DNA from: Yoonia sediminilitoris
GTDB lineage: Bacteria; Pseudomonadota; Alphaproteobacteria; Rhodobacterales; Rhodobacteraceae
DNA: 64,000 nt
NCBI RefSeq assembly: GCF_003058085.1
Contig: NZ_QBUD01000001.1
Span: 620,001-684,000, forward strand
Direction of reading: 5' to 3'
The notes under the pieces are model-generated. The model made no database searches and had not been told where the DNA came from. It worked only from the letters and a program-made list of their open reading frames with translations. The position numbers were made by a program, and so were the translations under genes. Below are positions 27,824-36,806 of the stretch, one piece after another. Within the stretch, counting starts at the first letter, position 1; each line of letters opens with the position of its first letter.

Positions 27824-28765
27824 ATGTATTTTGATTGGCCGACACCTGCACAAATGATTTATCGCCTGCACCGATTGCGCCGGTTGGTACTGTTCTGTGC
27901 AATCCCGCCGGTTTGCCTGCTGCTTCTGGGCGCATATCTGGACCCGGGTTTCATGCCGGCGGATCGTGCCACCCTTGCGGCGTTGGCGGTTGTGACCCTG
28001 ATTGCCGGACATGTGATCCTGTTTCCCAATGTCCCGCTTGAGACGGTCAGCCTGTCATTGACGGTAACCTTGGTGGCGTTTGTGGCACCGATGATCAAGA
28101 CGCTTAGCTTCATGGCACCTGCAGAACATGCCAGCGCGGCGCTGTTATTCATGGTTGTCCTCACGGTGGCTGCGGCGGGGCTTTTGATGTTTGTGTTACA
28201 ACTGATTATCGGGCTTTTGTTGATGGTGGGGCCTACGGTCAAACTGCGTATGCAAAGCGCGCTGCTTGTCGATTGCTCGCCTGCGGTTGCAATAAGCCAA
28301 TTCACGCTCAAGCCGGGAAGACGGCGGGGGCGGGTCCTGACTGGACCGGCTGACTCCAACGGTTTTTTTGATGTGGCAATCCTTGCGCCACAAATCGCTG
28401 ACCCTGATCGCCCGAACCAGCCACTTGTGATGCGAGTGGCGGCGAAGATGATTGATGTGCGTGACAAACAGCAGCAGACCATGCTTGTGTTGCCCAACGG
28501 GGCCGTGACCGTCACAACGGAAAGCTTTGAAGCGACCGCAGATGGTTGCCGTGTCACGATTGCGGAACTTCCGGGTGACTTCACGCTGGGCATGTATCTG
28601 ATGTTTTGGCTGACCGATCAACAGATGGACAATCTGACTGAAACCGCCGACACGATCACTGGCGTACCGGCCCGCGCAAACGGGCTCGCGCATGGGGTAT
28701 CCTGTCTGTCGATTGCGGCGGCGGTCCTGTCACCCCGCCAGCCCATTGCCGACCAGGCTGACTGA
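27824..28765 (+). CDS. Membrane protein of unknown function
   Basis: A 313-residue protein. The N-terminal half has about four hydrophobic segments (near residues 23-41, 49-65, 78-91 and 103-131), including LVLFCAIPPVCLLLLG and LLFMVVLTVAAAGLLMFVLQ. The C-terminal half, from about residue 140, is soluble and ends with a hydrophobic ISFASV-like stretch (SCLSIAAAVLSP). I recognise no domain. AGAGGGGAAG precedes ATG 27824. It stands alone between the leucine operon and nuoA, about 175 bases before nuoA. Confidence 0.7.
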   Translation: MYFDWPTPAQMIYRLHRLRRLVLFCAIPPVCLLLLGAYLDPGFMPADRATLAALAVVTLIAGHVILFPNVPLETVSLSLTVTLVAFVAPMIKTLSFMAPAEHASAALLFMVVLTVAAAGLLMFVLQLIIGLLLMVGPTVKLRMQSALLVDCSPAVAISQFTLKPGRRRGRVLTGPADSNGFFDVAILAPQIADPDRPNQPLVMRVAAKMIDVRDKQQQTMLVLPNGAVTVTTESFEATADGCRVTIAELPGDFTLGMYLMFWLTDQQMDNLTETADTITGVPARANGLAHGVSCLSIAAAVLSPRQPIADQAD

Positions 28766-28784
28766 CGCAGGTTTCCCACGCGAC

Positions 28785-28813
28785 TTGACGCGCCTATAAG
28801 CTTTGCCGGCTAA
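28785..28813 (+). promoter_or_regulatory. Possible promoter for the nuo operon
   Basis: TTGACG at 28785-28790, a 17-base spacer and GGCTAA at 28808-28813. The -35 is good and the -10 weak. It lies in the 176-base gap before nuoA. Confidence 0.3.
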
Positions 28814-28941
28814 CCCGAAGATGCGACAATTTTTGCGCCAATCCTCTGGCGGCACCCGTTGACCCTGCTTGGTGCGGGGGGTAAGTGTCAGAGGAACCTT
28901 GGCAAGTACTGCTTTCTTGCCAGACAGGGAAAGGAAAACCC

Positions 28942-29307
28942 TTGCAGGAAATGTTGTCCGAGTATTTGCCGATCATGATCTTTCTGGGGCTCGCTATCGG
29001 GCTTGGTCTGGTCTTTATCCTTGCGGCGGCCATTTTCGCCGTGCGCAACCCTGACCCTGAAAAAGTGTCTGCCTATGAATGCGGGTTCAACGCCTTCGAT
29101 GATGCGCGGATGAAATTCGATGTGCGTTTCTACCTCGTGTCGATCCTGTTCATCATTTTCGACCTTGAAGTGGCGTTTCTGTTTCCATGGGCGGTGGCCT
29201 TTGCGGACGTATCCATGGTTGCCTTCTGGTCGATGATGGTCTTTCTGGCCGTCCTGACCATCGGCTTTGCATACGAATGGAAGAAAGGGGCGCTGGAATG
29301 GGAGTGA
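28942..29307 (+). CDS. nuoA: NADH-quinone oxidoreductase subunit A
   Basis: A small membrane subunit of complex I at the quinone-site junction. The 121 residues contain three membrane segments and the conserved loop [31 protein letters not shown], whose cysteine region touches the quinone tunnel. TTG 28942 is chosen: AAGGA lies about 6 bases ahead and the length matches family members, whereas ATG 28951 has no proper ribosome site. The gene begins the nuo operon, and its end overlaps nuoB. Confidence 0.95.
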   Translation: MQEMLSEYLPIMIFLGLAIGLGLVFILAAAIFAVRNPDPEKVSAYECGFNAFDDARMKFDVRFYLVSILFIIFDLEVAFLFPWAVAFADVSMVAFWSMMVFLAVLTIGFAYEWKKGALEWE

Positions 29308-29828
29308 TGACAGGCACAGCCGTTGGCGCCGACAAGGAACATGGCGCTGGCCTGATTAACGAGGCGTTGCAGGACAAGGGTTTTCTTGTCACCTCGACCG
29401 CCGACATGATCAACTGGGCGCGCACCGGCAGCCTGCACTGGATGACCTTTGGTCTGGCGTGCTGTGCTGTTGAAATGATGCACACCTCCATGCCGCGTTA
29501 TGATCTTGAGCGTTTCGGAACAGCGCCGCGCGCGTCCCCGCGCCAGTCGGACCTGATGATTGTTGCGGGTACGCTGACCAACAAGATGGCCCCGGCTTTG
29601 CGTAAGGTTTACGACCAGATGCCAGAGCCGCGTTATGTGATCTCTATGGGGTCCTGCGCGAATGGTGGCGGCTATTATCACTACAGTTATTCTGTTGTGC
29701 GTGGCTGCGACCGCATCGTGCCGGTTGATATCTATGTGCCCGGCTGCCCGCCAACAGCAGAGGCGCTTTTGTACGGCATTCTCCAGCTTCAGCGAAAAAT
29801 GCGCCGAACCGGCACAATCGTGCGCTAG
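29298..29828 (+). CDS. nuoB: NADH-quinone oxidoreductase subunit B (cluster N2)
   Basis: Carries the [4Fe-4S] cluster N2 that hands electrons to quinone. The ligands are visible as the tandem cysteines in [10 protein letters not shown], the cysteine in [10 protein letters not shown] and the one in [12 protein letters not shown]. The protein is 176 residues, as usual. ATG 29298 overlaps nuoA by 10 bases. It is followed by nuoC after 22 bases. Confidence 0.97.
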   Translation: MGVMTGTAVGADKEHGAGLINEALQDKGFLVTSTADMINWARTGSLHWMTFGLACCAVEMMHTSMPRYDLERFGTAPRASPRQSDLMIVAGTLTNKMAPALRKVYDQMPEPRYVISMGSCANGGGYYHYSYSVVRGCDRIVPVDIYVPGCPPTAEALLYGILQLQRKMRRTGTIVR

Positions 29829-29850
29829 GCTGCACGTCTGAAAGGACAAT

Positions 29851-30465
29851 ATGATGACCGAAGCCCTGAAAGAACTTGGCGCCCATCTGGACATGAAGCG
29901 GACCGATTGCGTGCTGTCTTGGGACATCGCCCATGAAGAGTTGACCGTCACCGTGGCACCATCTTCACTGGTTAGCTTTGTGGAATTCCTCAAGACCGAT
30001 CAGGCCTGCAAATTCTCGACCCTCGTGGATATTACAGCGGTGGATTACCCCAGCCGTGCCAAGCGGTTTGACGTGATCTATCACTTCCTGAGCATGTATC
30101 AAAACCAGCGCATCCGCCTGCGGGTAAAGGTGCGTGAAGAGGATATGCTGGACTCTATCATCTCGGTTCATCCGTCGGCCAACTGGTTTGAACGCGAAGT
30201 GTTCGATATGTTTGGTATCCTCTTCTCCGGCCACCCCGATTTGCGCCGTATCCTTACGGATTACGGTTTTCGGGGCTACCCTCTGCGCAAGGATTTCCCG
30301 ACCACAGGCTATACCGAAGTTCGCTATGATGAAGTGCAAAAGCGAGTCGTCTACGAGCCTGTGAAACTGGTACAGGAATACCGGCAGTTCGACTTCATGT
30401 CGCCTTGGGAAGGGGCCGAATACATCCTGCCCGGCGACGAAAAGAAAGACGAGAAAGCAGGCTGA
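29851..30465 (+). CDS. nuoC: NADH-quinone oxidoreductase subunit C
   Basis: The 30-kDa peripheral-arm subunit of complex I. Characteristic blocks are [26 protein letters not shown] near residues 57-82 and the signature [30 protein letters not shown] in the second half. It is 204 residues. Two adjacent ATGs (29851, 29854) can serve as start. Its TGA overlaps the start of a sulfotransferase gene by one base, which is unusual: nuoD normally follows. Confidence 0.97.
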   Translation: MMTEALKELGAHLDMKRTDCVLSWDIAHEELTVTVAPSSLVSFVEFLKTDQACKFSTLVDITAVDYPSRAKRFDVIYHFLSMYQNQRIRLRVKVREEDMLDSIISVHPSANWFEREVFDMFGILFSGHPDLRRILTDYGFRGYPLRKDFPTTGYTEVRYDEVQKRVVYEPVKLVQEYRQFDFMSPWEGAEYILPGDEKKDEKAG

Positions 30466-31433
30466 TGACGTCGGCTGCGACGGATGCGGACAACCCGCAG
30501 ACTGACGACCGCTTCCAGACCGCAAGAACGCTTTTTTTCGTGATTGGTGCGCAGAAAAGCGGGACCACATGGATGAGCAAATTCATGCATGATCATCCGC
30601 AGATCGCCGTGCCAGCCTGGAAAGAAACGAACTACTGGAACATCGCCGAAGGTTGGGCTGATGTGGACTACCGGTTGGTCGCGCACCAGTCCAAGCGTGA
30701 CAGCGAGTCACCAATCTATACAAGGTTCCGAGAGATCTTTCGGCGCGAAAGTCGTGCGAAAGACAAGGCCGTGACGCGCGCTCTTGCTGCCGCACGCAAC
30801 CCTGCTGCGCCGCATGGAGAATATGCTGATCTGCTCTTTTCCGATCAGGCAAAGACAGCCCAGGCCCACGGTGAGCTGTGTCCGCAATATGCCCTGTTGA
30901 AGCCCGAAACCTATCGCGAAATGTCCCAGCTTGGGCCCAATGTCAGGTTCATCTTTATCATGCGCGACCCTGTTGAGCGGTTTATCTCGGGCGTGCGCCA
31001 CACCTTGCGCAAATCGCTTGGCCGCGAAAATGTGACCCAGGATGCGATTTCGAAAGGCGTCGTAGAGACATTGAATGCCCCGAAGTCACTGGCATTGCGG
31101 CGCTCTGATTACCGCCTGACAATCACCGATCTTGAACAGCATGTTCCGCAGTCGCACATCGCCTACTTCTTTTACGAGACGTTTTTTGATCAAAACGAAG
31201 TGCAGCGGCTTTGCACTTTTCTGGGGGTCGATCATGTCACGGCGGATGTGGGCCGACAGGTCCACAAGGGCGCTGGTAGCGAAGCGAAAGTCACGCAGGC
31301 TGACAAGGCGCGCATCGCAGGCCATCTGTCAGAGGTCTATCCTTTTATGCGCGAGCGGTTCGGCGACCGGATCCCCGAAAAGTGGCATGCTTCAGAGGCA
31401 TTGATAGCGGAGGGCGCGCGCGCTGCCGGGTGA
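30465..31433 (+). CDS. Sulfotransferase inserted between nuoC and nuoD
   Basis: A 322-residue PAPS-dependent sulfotransferase. The 5'-phosphosulfate-binding loop FVIGAQKSGTTW is at residues 25-36 and the 3'-phosphate-binding segment FIFIMRDPVERFISG at about 162-176, both as in heparan/Nod-type sulfotransferases. It has no signal peptide or membrane anchor, so it should be cytoplasmic. ATG 30465 overlaps the nuoC stop (TGATG), and it is followed by an overlapping second sulfotransferase. The acceptor (lipid, polysaccharide or small molecule) is unknown. It shares the promoter of the respiratory operon. Confidence 0.9.
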   Translation: MTSAATDADNPQTDDRFQTARTLFFVIGAQKSGTTWMSKFMHDHPQIAVPAWKETNYWNIAEGWADVDYRLVAHQSKRDSESPIYTRFREIFRRESRAKDKAVTRALAAARNPAAPHGEYADLLFSDQAKTAQAHGELCPQYALLKPETYREMSQLGPNVRFIFIMRDPVERFISGVRHTLRKSLGRENVTQDAISKGVVETLNAPKSLALRRSDYRLTITDLEQHVPQSHIAYFFYETFFDQNEVQRLCTFLGVDHVTADVGRQVHKGAGSEAKVTQADKARIAGHLSEVYPFMRERFGDRIPEKWHASEALIAEGARAAG

Positions 31434-32316
31434 TCCAACGATATTATTCGGCGTCGGGGCGACCAAGGCCGGGACGTCGTGGCTCTATCGTTATCTGCAC
31501 GAACACCCCGACTGTGCGCTGCCAGCGGTCAAAGAGGCACATTATTGGGATACGTTCGATGCGGAGCGTTCGCAGAAACAAATGCAAGCCTTCCGCATTC
31601 GCCTGCGCGAATTGCGCGACATCAAAGAGGATGCGCTGGAAGCCGACCGCGGCTGGCAGGTCGCCAACATGGACCGGCGCATCAATGACATGAAAGCCCT
31701 GATGAAAGTGTTGGAAGGGGACCGCACCCGCGATCTCGGCTATGCGACATGGCTGCTTGATCGCAGGCCCGTTCGTCTGGTGGCGGATATCACGCCCAAT
31801 TATGCAACGCTGCCCGAAACGACATTGTCGCGTATGGCGCAGCTCGCCCCGACGACCAAATTCATCTTTCTTATGCGCGACCCGCTGGACCGGCTTTGGT
31901 CGCACATTCGGATGCAGGCGCGTCGTCAGCGCCAAAGTCACGAAATCTACGCGCAAAAAGCGAACAACATTTTGCACCGGATCATCAATCGTGGCCAGGA
32001 AACACATATCCTTGAACGGGGCGACTATCCGGCGATTATCTCAAGACTGCGCAGTGCTGTGCCGCCTGACCGGCTGAAAATTATCTTTACAGAAGACATG
32101 ATGGGGCAAGATGCCCTCTCGCTCTTGTGCGAATTCCTTGGTATCAGCCATGTTAAACCAACCTTTGCCAATCCGGTTCATGAAGGGCCGCAGGTGGTGA
32201 TGTTGGAAAAATTGCGCCCGAAAGCGCAAAAACTGTTGAATGAACACTACACTTGGGTGGCCGACAACGTGGGTCCCCTGCCGCTGCGGTGGCAAGAAAA
32301 TCTAGCGAGGGCGTGA
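31423..32316 (+). CDS. Second sulfotransferase with an apparent CTG start
   Basis: A sulfotransferase of about 297 residues, a distant relative of the one before it. The PAPS loop ILFGVGATKAGTSW is at residues 7-20 and the 3'-phosphate segment FIFLMRDPLDRLWSH at about 147-161. The homology begins well upstream of the first ATG in frame (31582), and a TAG closes the frame at 31405-31407. Between these there is no ATG, GTG or TTG before the PAPS loop, but GGAGGG at 31409-31414 lies 8 bases ahead of CTG 31423, which I take as the start. It overlaps the previous gene by 11 bases. nuoD follows 3 bases later. Confidence 0.8.
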   Translation: MPGDPTILFGVGATKAGTSWLYRYLHEHPDCALPAVKEAHYWDTFDAERSQKQMQAFRIRLRELRDIKEDALEADRGWQVANMDRRINDMKALMKVLEGDRTRDLGYATWLLDRRPVRLVADITPNYATLPETTLSRMAQLAPTTKFIFLMRDPLDRLWSHIRMQARRQRQSHEIYAQKANNILHRIINRGQETHILERGDYPAIISRLRSAVPPDRLKIIFTEDMMGQDALSLLCEFLGISHVKPTFANPVHEGPQVVMLEKLRPKAQKLLNEHYTWVADNVGPLPLRWQENLARA

Positions 32317-32319
32317 GCC

Positions 32320-33558
32320 ATGATGGACGGTGATATTCGTGTGAACACTTATGATGACGGCTCGACCGATGCCGCCACGAGTGAACAGCAGATTCGCAAT
32401 TTCAACATCAACTTCGGCCCGCAGCACCCGGCGGCCCACGGTGTGTTGCGTCTGGTGCTGGAACTCGATGGTGAAATTGTCGAACGTTGCGACCCCCACA
32501 TCGGCCTGCTGCACCGTGGCACTGAAAAGCTGATGGAATCGCGCACCTATCTGCAAAACCTGCCTTATTTTGACCGGCTTGATTACGTCGCCCCGATGAA
32601 TCAGGAACATGCATGGTGCCTGGCGATTGAAAAACTGACCAAGACCGAAGTGCCGCGTCGCGCATCGCTGATCCGCGTGCTTTACTCCGAAATCGGGCGT
32701 GTGCTGAATCACCTGCTGAACATTACGACCCAAGCGATGGACGTGGGCGCGATGACCCCGCTGGCGTGGGGGTTCGAAGAACGTGAAAAGTTGATGGTGT
32801 TCTATGAGCGTGCCTGCGGTGCCCGGCTGCACGCGGCCTACTTCCGCCCCGGCGGGGTTCATCAGGACCTTCCAGCTGAACTGATCGAGGATATCGACCA
32901 GTGGGCAGAGGCGTTCCCGACAATCATTGACGATATCTCTGGCCTGCTGACGGAAAACCGCATTTTCAAGCAGCGTAACGTCAACATCGGCATCGTCTCC
33001 GAGGAAGAAATCCAGCAGTGGGGCTACTCTGGCGTGATGGTGCGCGGCTCCGGCCTTGCCTGGGATTTGCGCAGGTCGCAGCCCTATGAATGCTACGATG
33101 AATTCGAATTTCAGGTGCCGGTCGGCAAAAATGGCGATTGTTATGACCGCTACCTTTGCCGGATGGAGGAAATGCGCCAGTCGACTTCCATCATCCGTCA
33201 GGCTTGCGAAAAGCTGCGCAATGAACCCGGTGATGTCATGGCGCGTGGCAAGATGACCCCACCCACGCGCGGTGAGATGAAAACCTCAATGGAGGCGCTT
33301 ATCCACCACTTCAAGCTATATACCGAAGGGTTCCACGTGCCCGCGGGCGAAGTCTATGCCGCTGTCGAGGCCCCCAAGGGCGAGTTCGGCGTTTATCTGG
33401 TAGCGGATGGGACCAACCAACCCTACCGCGCCAAACTTCGCGCGCCCGGCTATTTGCATCTGCAATCCATGGACCACATCGCCAAGGGCCACCAGTTGGC
33501 CGACGTCGCAGCCATCATCGGCACCATGGACGTCGTCTTTGGCGAGATTGACCGCTAG
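32320..33558 (+). CDS. nuoD: NADH-quinone oxidoreductase subunit D
   Basis: The 49-kDa subunit of complex I, forming most of the quinone-binding pocket with NuoB. Seen: [25 protein letters not shown] with the quinone-site histidine, [28 protein letters not shown], and a C-terminus [29 protein letters not shown] ending in FGEIDR as in the family. It is 412 residues. The start is at one of two adjacent ATGs (32320, 32323). It follows the second sulfotransferase by 3 bases rather than nuoC. Confidence 0.97.
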   Translation: MMDGDIRVNTYDDGSTDAATSEQQIRNFNINFGPQHPAAHGVLRLVLELDGEIVERCDPHIGLLHRGTEKLMESRTYLQNLPYFDRLDYVAPMNQEHAWCLAIEKLTKTEVPRRASLIRVLYSEIGRVLNHLLNITTQAMDVGAMTPLAWGFEEREKLMVFYERACGARLHAAYFRPGGVHQDLPAELIEDIDQWAEAFPTIIDDISGLLTENRIFKQRNVNIGIVSEEEIQQWGYSGVMVRGSGLAWDLRRSQPYECYDEFEFQVPVGKNGDCYDRYLCRMEEMRQSTSIIRQACEKLRNEPGDVMARGKMTPPTRGEMKTSMEALIHHFKLYTEGFHVPAGEVYAAVEAPKGEFGVYLVADGTNQPYRAKLRAPGYLHLQSMDHIAKGHQLADVAAIIGTMDVVFGEIDR

Positions 33559-33573
33559 GCGCGGGTCGGATCG

Positions 33574-33723
33574 ATGTTTATTGATATCTGGCTGCTACTT
33601 TACGGGGCCGCCGCCGGTCTTGTCGCTGTCCTTCTCGCGCGCGGGCGGCAACGGATGATCAAGGGGGCGCTGCTTGGGGCCGCGACGATGCTGGTGCTGC
33701 AGCTATTGCGCTTCTTTGTGTGA
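33574..33723 (+). CDS. Small two-helix membrane protein
   Basis: A 49-residue open frame 15 bases after nuoD. It would encode two hydrophobic segments (IWLLLYGAAAGLVAVLLA and ALLGAATMLVLQLLRFFV) separated by a basic RGRQRMIKG turn, a typical small hairpin membrane protein. A short G-rich stretch precedes the ATG. Coding is supported by the position, length of the helices and positive-inside arrangement, but no family is recognised and it may not be translated. Confidence 0.5.
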   Translation: MFIDIWLLLYGAAAGLVAVLLARGRQRMIKGALLGAATMLVLQLLRFFV

Positions 33724-34092
33724 AAATTTGCGGCAGGTTTGGCCGCCAACGCCCATTTTCAGGCAGCGTGAATATCACCCATGATTGCCCAGTAACAGGA
33801 CGCTGGGTGCCAAGCCGTTCGCAGTTGATATGAGTTCTGGGCGGGCTGTTTGATCAGATCCCCGCGTATTTCCGGATCAAAGTGATTTGACCGGGTCTGA
33901 CCCCAAACAGATACGGCGTTTCCTTTTGGTTCAACCCGACGATTGAACGATCGCCGGTGGCGAATGCGGCAAAGCGACCTGTTATTGCTCATCGGCGGAA
34001 TTTACCGGGCAGGGATGTAGATTGCTGGTCAAGGCGATTTGCTGCCGCTAATCTAGGGCGTACAAGTTATCCAGCCGAAAAGGGCCTTTGCC
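33724..34092. other. 369-bp gap in the nuo operon, possible relict sequence
   Basis: No convincing gene. A 77-codon minus-strand frame at 33759-33992 has an odd, Arg-, His- and Asn-rich composition and ends PASCYWAIMGDIHAA; it looks like a relict or an interspersed repeat rather than a gene. I see no inverted-repeat ends. Any nuo transcript must cross this gap unless a second promoter is here. Confidence 0.4.
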
Positions 34093-34419
34093 ATGATCCG
34101 TCAGCTTCCTCTTGTTGCCTTTTGTATGATGGCCGCCTGCGCAGTGCCCGATTACAGGCCCGTGCGCGCGCCAATCCCCGCACCACAACCAGAACCAGCG
34201 CCTCAGGTTAATCCACAATCGGCCAAGGAACGCTTCTTGCGCGCGGTCGAGGCAAACGGCTGTGAAGTCAACGCGAGCAATTCCGCCGTGATTCTGGCCG
34301 GTGCGACGCTTTCGCAGCAGGATCTGGCGCGCATCTTGCAGGAACTCAAAGACGAAGGGCGCGGTTCGGTCGCACCTGACGGGACAGGCTTTCGGGTCAA
34401 CACGGGCGCGTGTGCCTGA
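34093..34419 (+). CDS. Small lipoprotein in the nuo operon
   Basis: A 108-residue lipoprotein between nuoD and nuoE. The signal peptide MIRQLPLVAFCMMAAC puts the lipobox cysteine at residue 16. A proline-rich spacer (APIPAPQPEPAPQV) is followed by a small alpha/beta domain with FLRAVEANGCEVNASNSAVILAGATLSQQ. Rhodobacterales nuo operons are known to contain such extra small genes; the function is unknown. AAAAGGGCC lies ahead of ATG 34093. Confidence 0.75.
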   Translation: MIRQLPLVAFCMMAACAVPDYRPVRAPIPAPQPEPAPQVNPQSAKERFLRAVEANGCEVNASNSAVILAGATLSQQDLARILQELKDEGRGSVAPDGTGFRVNTGACA

Positions 34420-34541
34420 TTTCTTGTCAACTGCGTGCAAAAGTCCGGCCCCCAAGCGTTGTAAAATCTGCCGGGCCTGTGTAACCCGTTCCCAAAGGCT
34501 GCTGCATTCGCCGCCTGTCAACGTTCGCTGAGGTTTCCTAA

Positions 34542-35657
34542 ATGCTCCGTCGTCTTTACGCTGATCAACCGGATAGTTTTGCCTTTACGCCCGACAACCA
34601 GAAGTGGGCGGAAGCGCAGATGAAAAAGTTTCCCGACGGCCGTCAGGCGTCTGCGATCATTCCGATCCTGTGGCGCGCGCAAGAACAGGAAGGCTGGCTG
34701 ACACGGCCCGCCATTGAACATGTGGCCGGCATGCTGGATATGGCTTATATCCGTGCGCTGGAAGTGGCATCTTTTTACTTCATGTTTCAACTGCAACCCG
34801 TCGGTTCCATTGCCCATATTCAGGTTTGCGGGACCTTGTCCTGTATGATCTGCGGAGCCGAAGACCTGATTGGTGTCTGCAAGGATAAAATTGCCGAAAA
34901 GCCGCATGAATTGTCTGCTGACGGAAAGTTTTCATGGGAAGAAGTCGAATGTCTGGGCTCCTGCGCCAACGCGCCCATGGCCCAGATCGGCAAGGACTAC
35001 TACGAAGACCTGACCGCTGCGCGCCTTGGCGAAATCATCGATGAGTTGGCAAAAGGCAACGTGCCGGTGCCGGGTCCGCAAAATGGCCGTTATGCTGCTG
35101 AACCCCTCAGCGGTCTGACCAGCCTGACCGATCATGAAGCTGGCAAAGCGCGGTATAACGCCAGTGCGCAACTGGCGACGGACATCGGTGATACGGTCAA
35201 ACGGATCGACGGCACCGAGGTTCCATTGCTGACCCCTTGGGTCAAAGACCCGAAGACCGCCACGGTCCCTGCGAAGAAAAAAGCGAAGTCCGCAGCACCC
35301 AAGCCAGCCGCAGACAAACCCGCTGACAAAACAGGCGTGACCAAACAGCAGGCGGCTGCGACATCAAAAGCCAAGCCGGTGGGCAAGTCCAACCCCGAAA
35401 CGGTTGCAGAAGCGCAGCCCGAAACGCTCACCGCCCCGCGCGACGGCAGTGCCGATGACCTGAAAAAGATCAGCGGCGTTGGCCCCAAGCTGGAAGGCAC
35501 GCTGAACGAGCTTGGGTTCTGGCATTTTGACCAGATCGCCAAGTGGACAGAGGCAGATGTGGCTTGGGTTGACAGTCGGCTGAAGTTCAAGGGCCGGATC
35601 GAACGTGACAACTGGATGGCGCAGGCGGCAGAGTTGGCAAAGGCGGCGAAAGCCTAG
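34542..35657 (+). CDS. nuoE: NADH-quinone oxidoreductase subunit E with HhH-like C-terminal extension
   Basis: The 24-kDa subunit of complex I, carrying [2Fe-2S] cluster N1a. The NuoE core (residues about 1-180) shows [23 protein letters not shown] and the cluster cysteines in [12 protein letters not shown] and [17 protein letters not shown] long Ala/Lys/Pro linker leads to a C-terminal domain at about 305-371 with [15 protein letters not shown] and [17 protein letters not shown], a helix-hairpin-helix-like fold. Total length is 371, much longer than E. coli NuoE (about 166); such tails are known in Rhodobacteraceae. A paralogous domain occurs in the next gene. Confidence 0.95.
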   Translation: MLRRLYADQPDSFAFTPDNQKWAEAQMKKFPDGRQASAIIPILWRAQEQEGWLTRPAIEHVAGMLDMAYIRALEVASFYFMFQLQPVGSIAHIQVCGTLSCMICGAEDLIGVCKDKIAEKPHELSADGKFSWEEVECLGSCANAPMAQIGKDYYEDLTAARLGEIIDELAKGNVPVPGPQNGRYAAEPLSGLTSLTDHEAGKARYNASAQLATDIGDTVKRIDGTEVPLLTPWVKDPKTATVPAKKKAKSAAPKPAADKPADKTGVTKQQAAATSKAKPVGKSNPETVAEAQPETLTAPRDGSADDLKKISGVGPKLEGTLNELGFWHFDQIAKWTEADVAWVDSRLKFKGRIERDNWMAQAAELAKAAKA

Positions 35658-35846
35658 GCCGCGTGCATTTGGTGGTGCAAAAGCAGGTGACAAGTTACCC
35701 GCTACACACAAATTATTTACGCAACACTCCTCTTGCGGTAGACCTAGGACATGGTGTCGCGGTTTGTGGGGAAAGTGATAACCCTTTTCGCGGTGTTCAA
35801 TGTCGATAGGCCGCCCATGCGGCCACCCGTAGGGAGATCAGATAAG

Positions 35847-36563
35847 ATGAAAGATACAGCACCAAAGGGTCAGGGGATTATTGCCGTTTCGGCCCTCTTT
35901 GGGGTCATTGCAGCCGGTGTGGCCTTTGTCCTTTTCAGTTTCGGTGGTCTTGCAGCGATTGCGATTGGCGCAGTTGTAGCGGCGATTGCGGCGATTTACC
36001 TGCTGCTGGGATGGCGCGAGCCTGCGCCATATACTGGTCCGGCAACAGCGCCTAGCGCGACCGCGCCATCGGTTGAATCTGCGCCCACCGCAGAAGCCGC
36101 AGCACCTGCGCCCGCCGCTCCCCAAGCTGCGCCCGCTGCTGCACCTGCCGCCAAGACGGAAGAGCCGGTGGTCAAACCGACGGCCACACTTGCAGGTGAG
36201 CAGGAACTGGCCGCGAAAAAAGGCGACTGGAAATACGAGGGCGACAAGGCCGAGGCACCTGCGCCATCTGCTGATGCCGCCGCGCCTACCTTCCTCAAAG
36301 AAGCGCGCGAAGGCGGGCCTGACGATCTCAAGCAGATCAAGGGTGTCGGGCCAAAGCTGGAAAAGACCCTGCACGAGATGGGCATCTTCCACTTTGACCA
36401 AATATCCGGTTGGGGCCCTGCGGAACAGGCCTGGATGGACGACAATCTGGAAGGTTTCAAAGGCCGTGCGACCCGGGACAATTGGGTTGAACAGGCCAAG
36501 ACGCTGGCCGCTGGCGGCGAAACAGACTTTTCCAAGAAAGTAGAGAAGGGCGGCGTTTACTGA
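35847..36563 (+). CDS. Membrane-anchored protein with NuoE-tail-like HhH domain
   Basis: A 238-residue protein. Two membrane segments at about 12-31 and 32-50 are followed by an Ala/Pro-rich linker (about 60-110) and a C-terminal domain, from residue 158, with DDLKQIKGVGPKLEK, HFDQISGWGPAEQAW and TRDNWVEQAKTLA. This domain is clearly paralogous to the NuoE extension one gene upstream. AGGGAGAT precedes ATG 35847; an upstream ATG at 35751 adds an unlikely leader. I infer that it associates with complex I at the membrane, but no function is known. Confidence 0.75.
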   Translation: MKDTAPKGQGIIAVSALFGVIAAGVAFVLFSFGGLAAIAIGAVVAAIAAIYLLLGWREPAPYTGPATAPSATAPSVESAPTAEAAAPAPAAPQAAPAAAPAAKTEEPVVKPTATLAGEQELAAKKGDWKYEGDKAEAPAPSADAAAPTFLKEAREGGPDDLKQIKGVGPKLEKTLHEMGIFHFDQISGWGPAEQAWMDDNLEGFKGRATRDNWVEQAKTLAAGGETDFSKKVEKGGVY

Positions 36564-36575
36564 CGCTTGAATTCT

Positions 36576-36806
36576 ATGGCTCAACAAGGATCCACGAAAC
36601 AGGCAAAAGCAGGACAACGCACCGCATTGACCATGGCGGGCGTTGGTGTTTTCTGGATCCTTGTGACCCTTATCGGGGCAGAATATGGCTGGTCCAACCG
36701 GACCCGCGCGTTTTTTGACCTTGCAGCGCTGGCCGGTTTCGGCTTTGCGCTATGGCAGACATTTCAACTCTGGCGGACCCGCCAGAACGACAAAGGCGGA
36801 AGCTGA
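36576..36806 (+). CDS. DUF5337-type small membrane protein
   Basis: A 76-residue protein between the HhH-domain gene and nuoF. Two hydrophobic segments (about residues 19-36, [18 protein letters not shown], and 46-63) frame a short periplasmic loop ending in a hydrophilic tail. It matches in size and place the DUF5337 proteins of Rhodobacterales nuo operons. Its TGA overlaps ATG of nuoF by one base, so it is tightly linked to complex I expression; a role in assembly is only a guess. Confidence 0.65.
   Translation: MAQQGSTKQAKAGQRTALTMAGVGVFWILVTLIGAEYGWSNRTRAFFDLAALAGFGFALWQTFQLWRTRQNDKGGS

Noticed and set aside
31401..31440. Programmed +1 frameshift joining the two sulfotransferases at GGGTGA
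   Set aside because: A strong Shine-Dalgarno before CTG 31423 explains expression without a shift; no classical slippery sequence is seen. Kept only as an alternative.
31382..31693. Frame beginning ATG in the sulfotransferase overlap
   Set aside because: It is out of frame with both sulfotransferases and carries none of their motifs.
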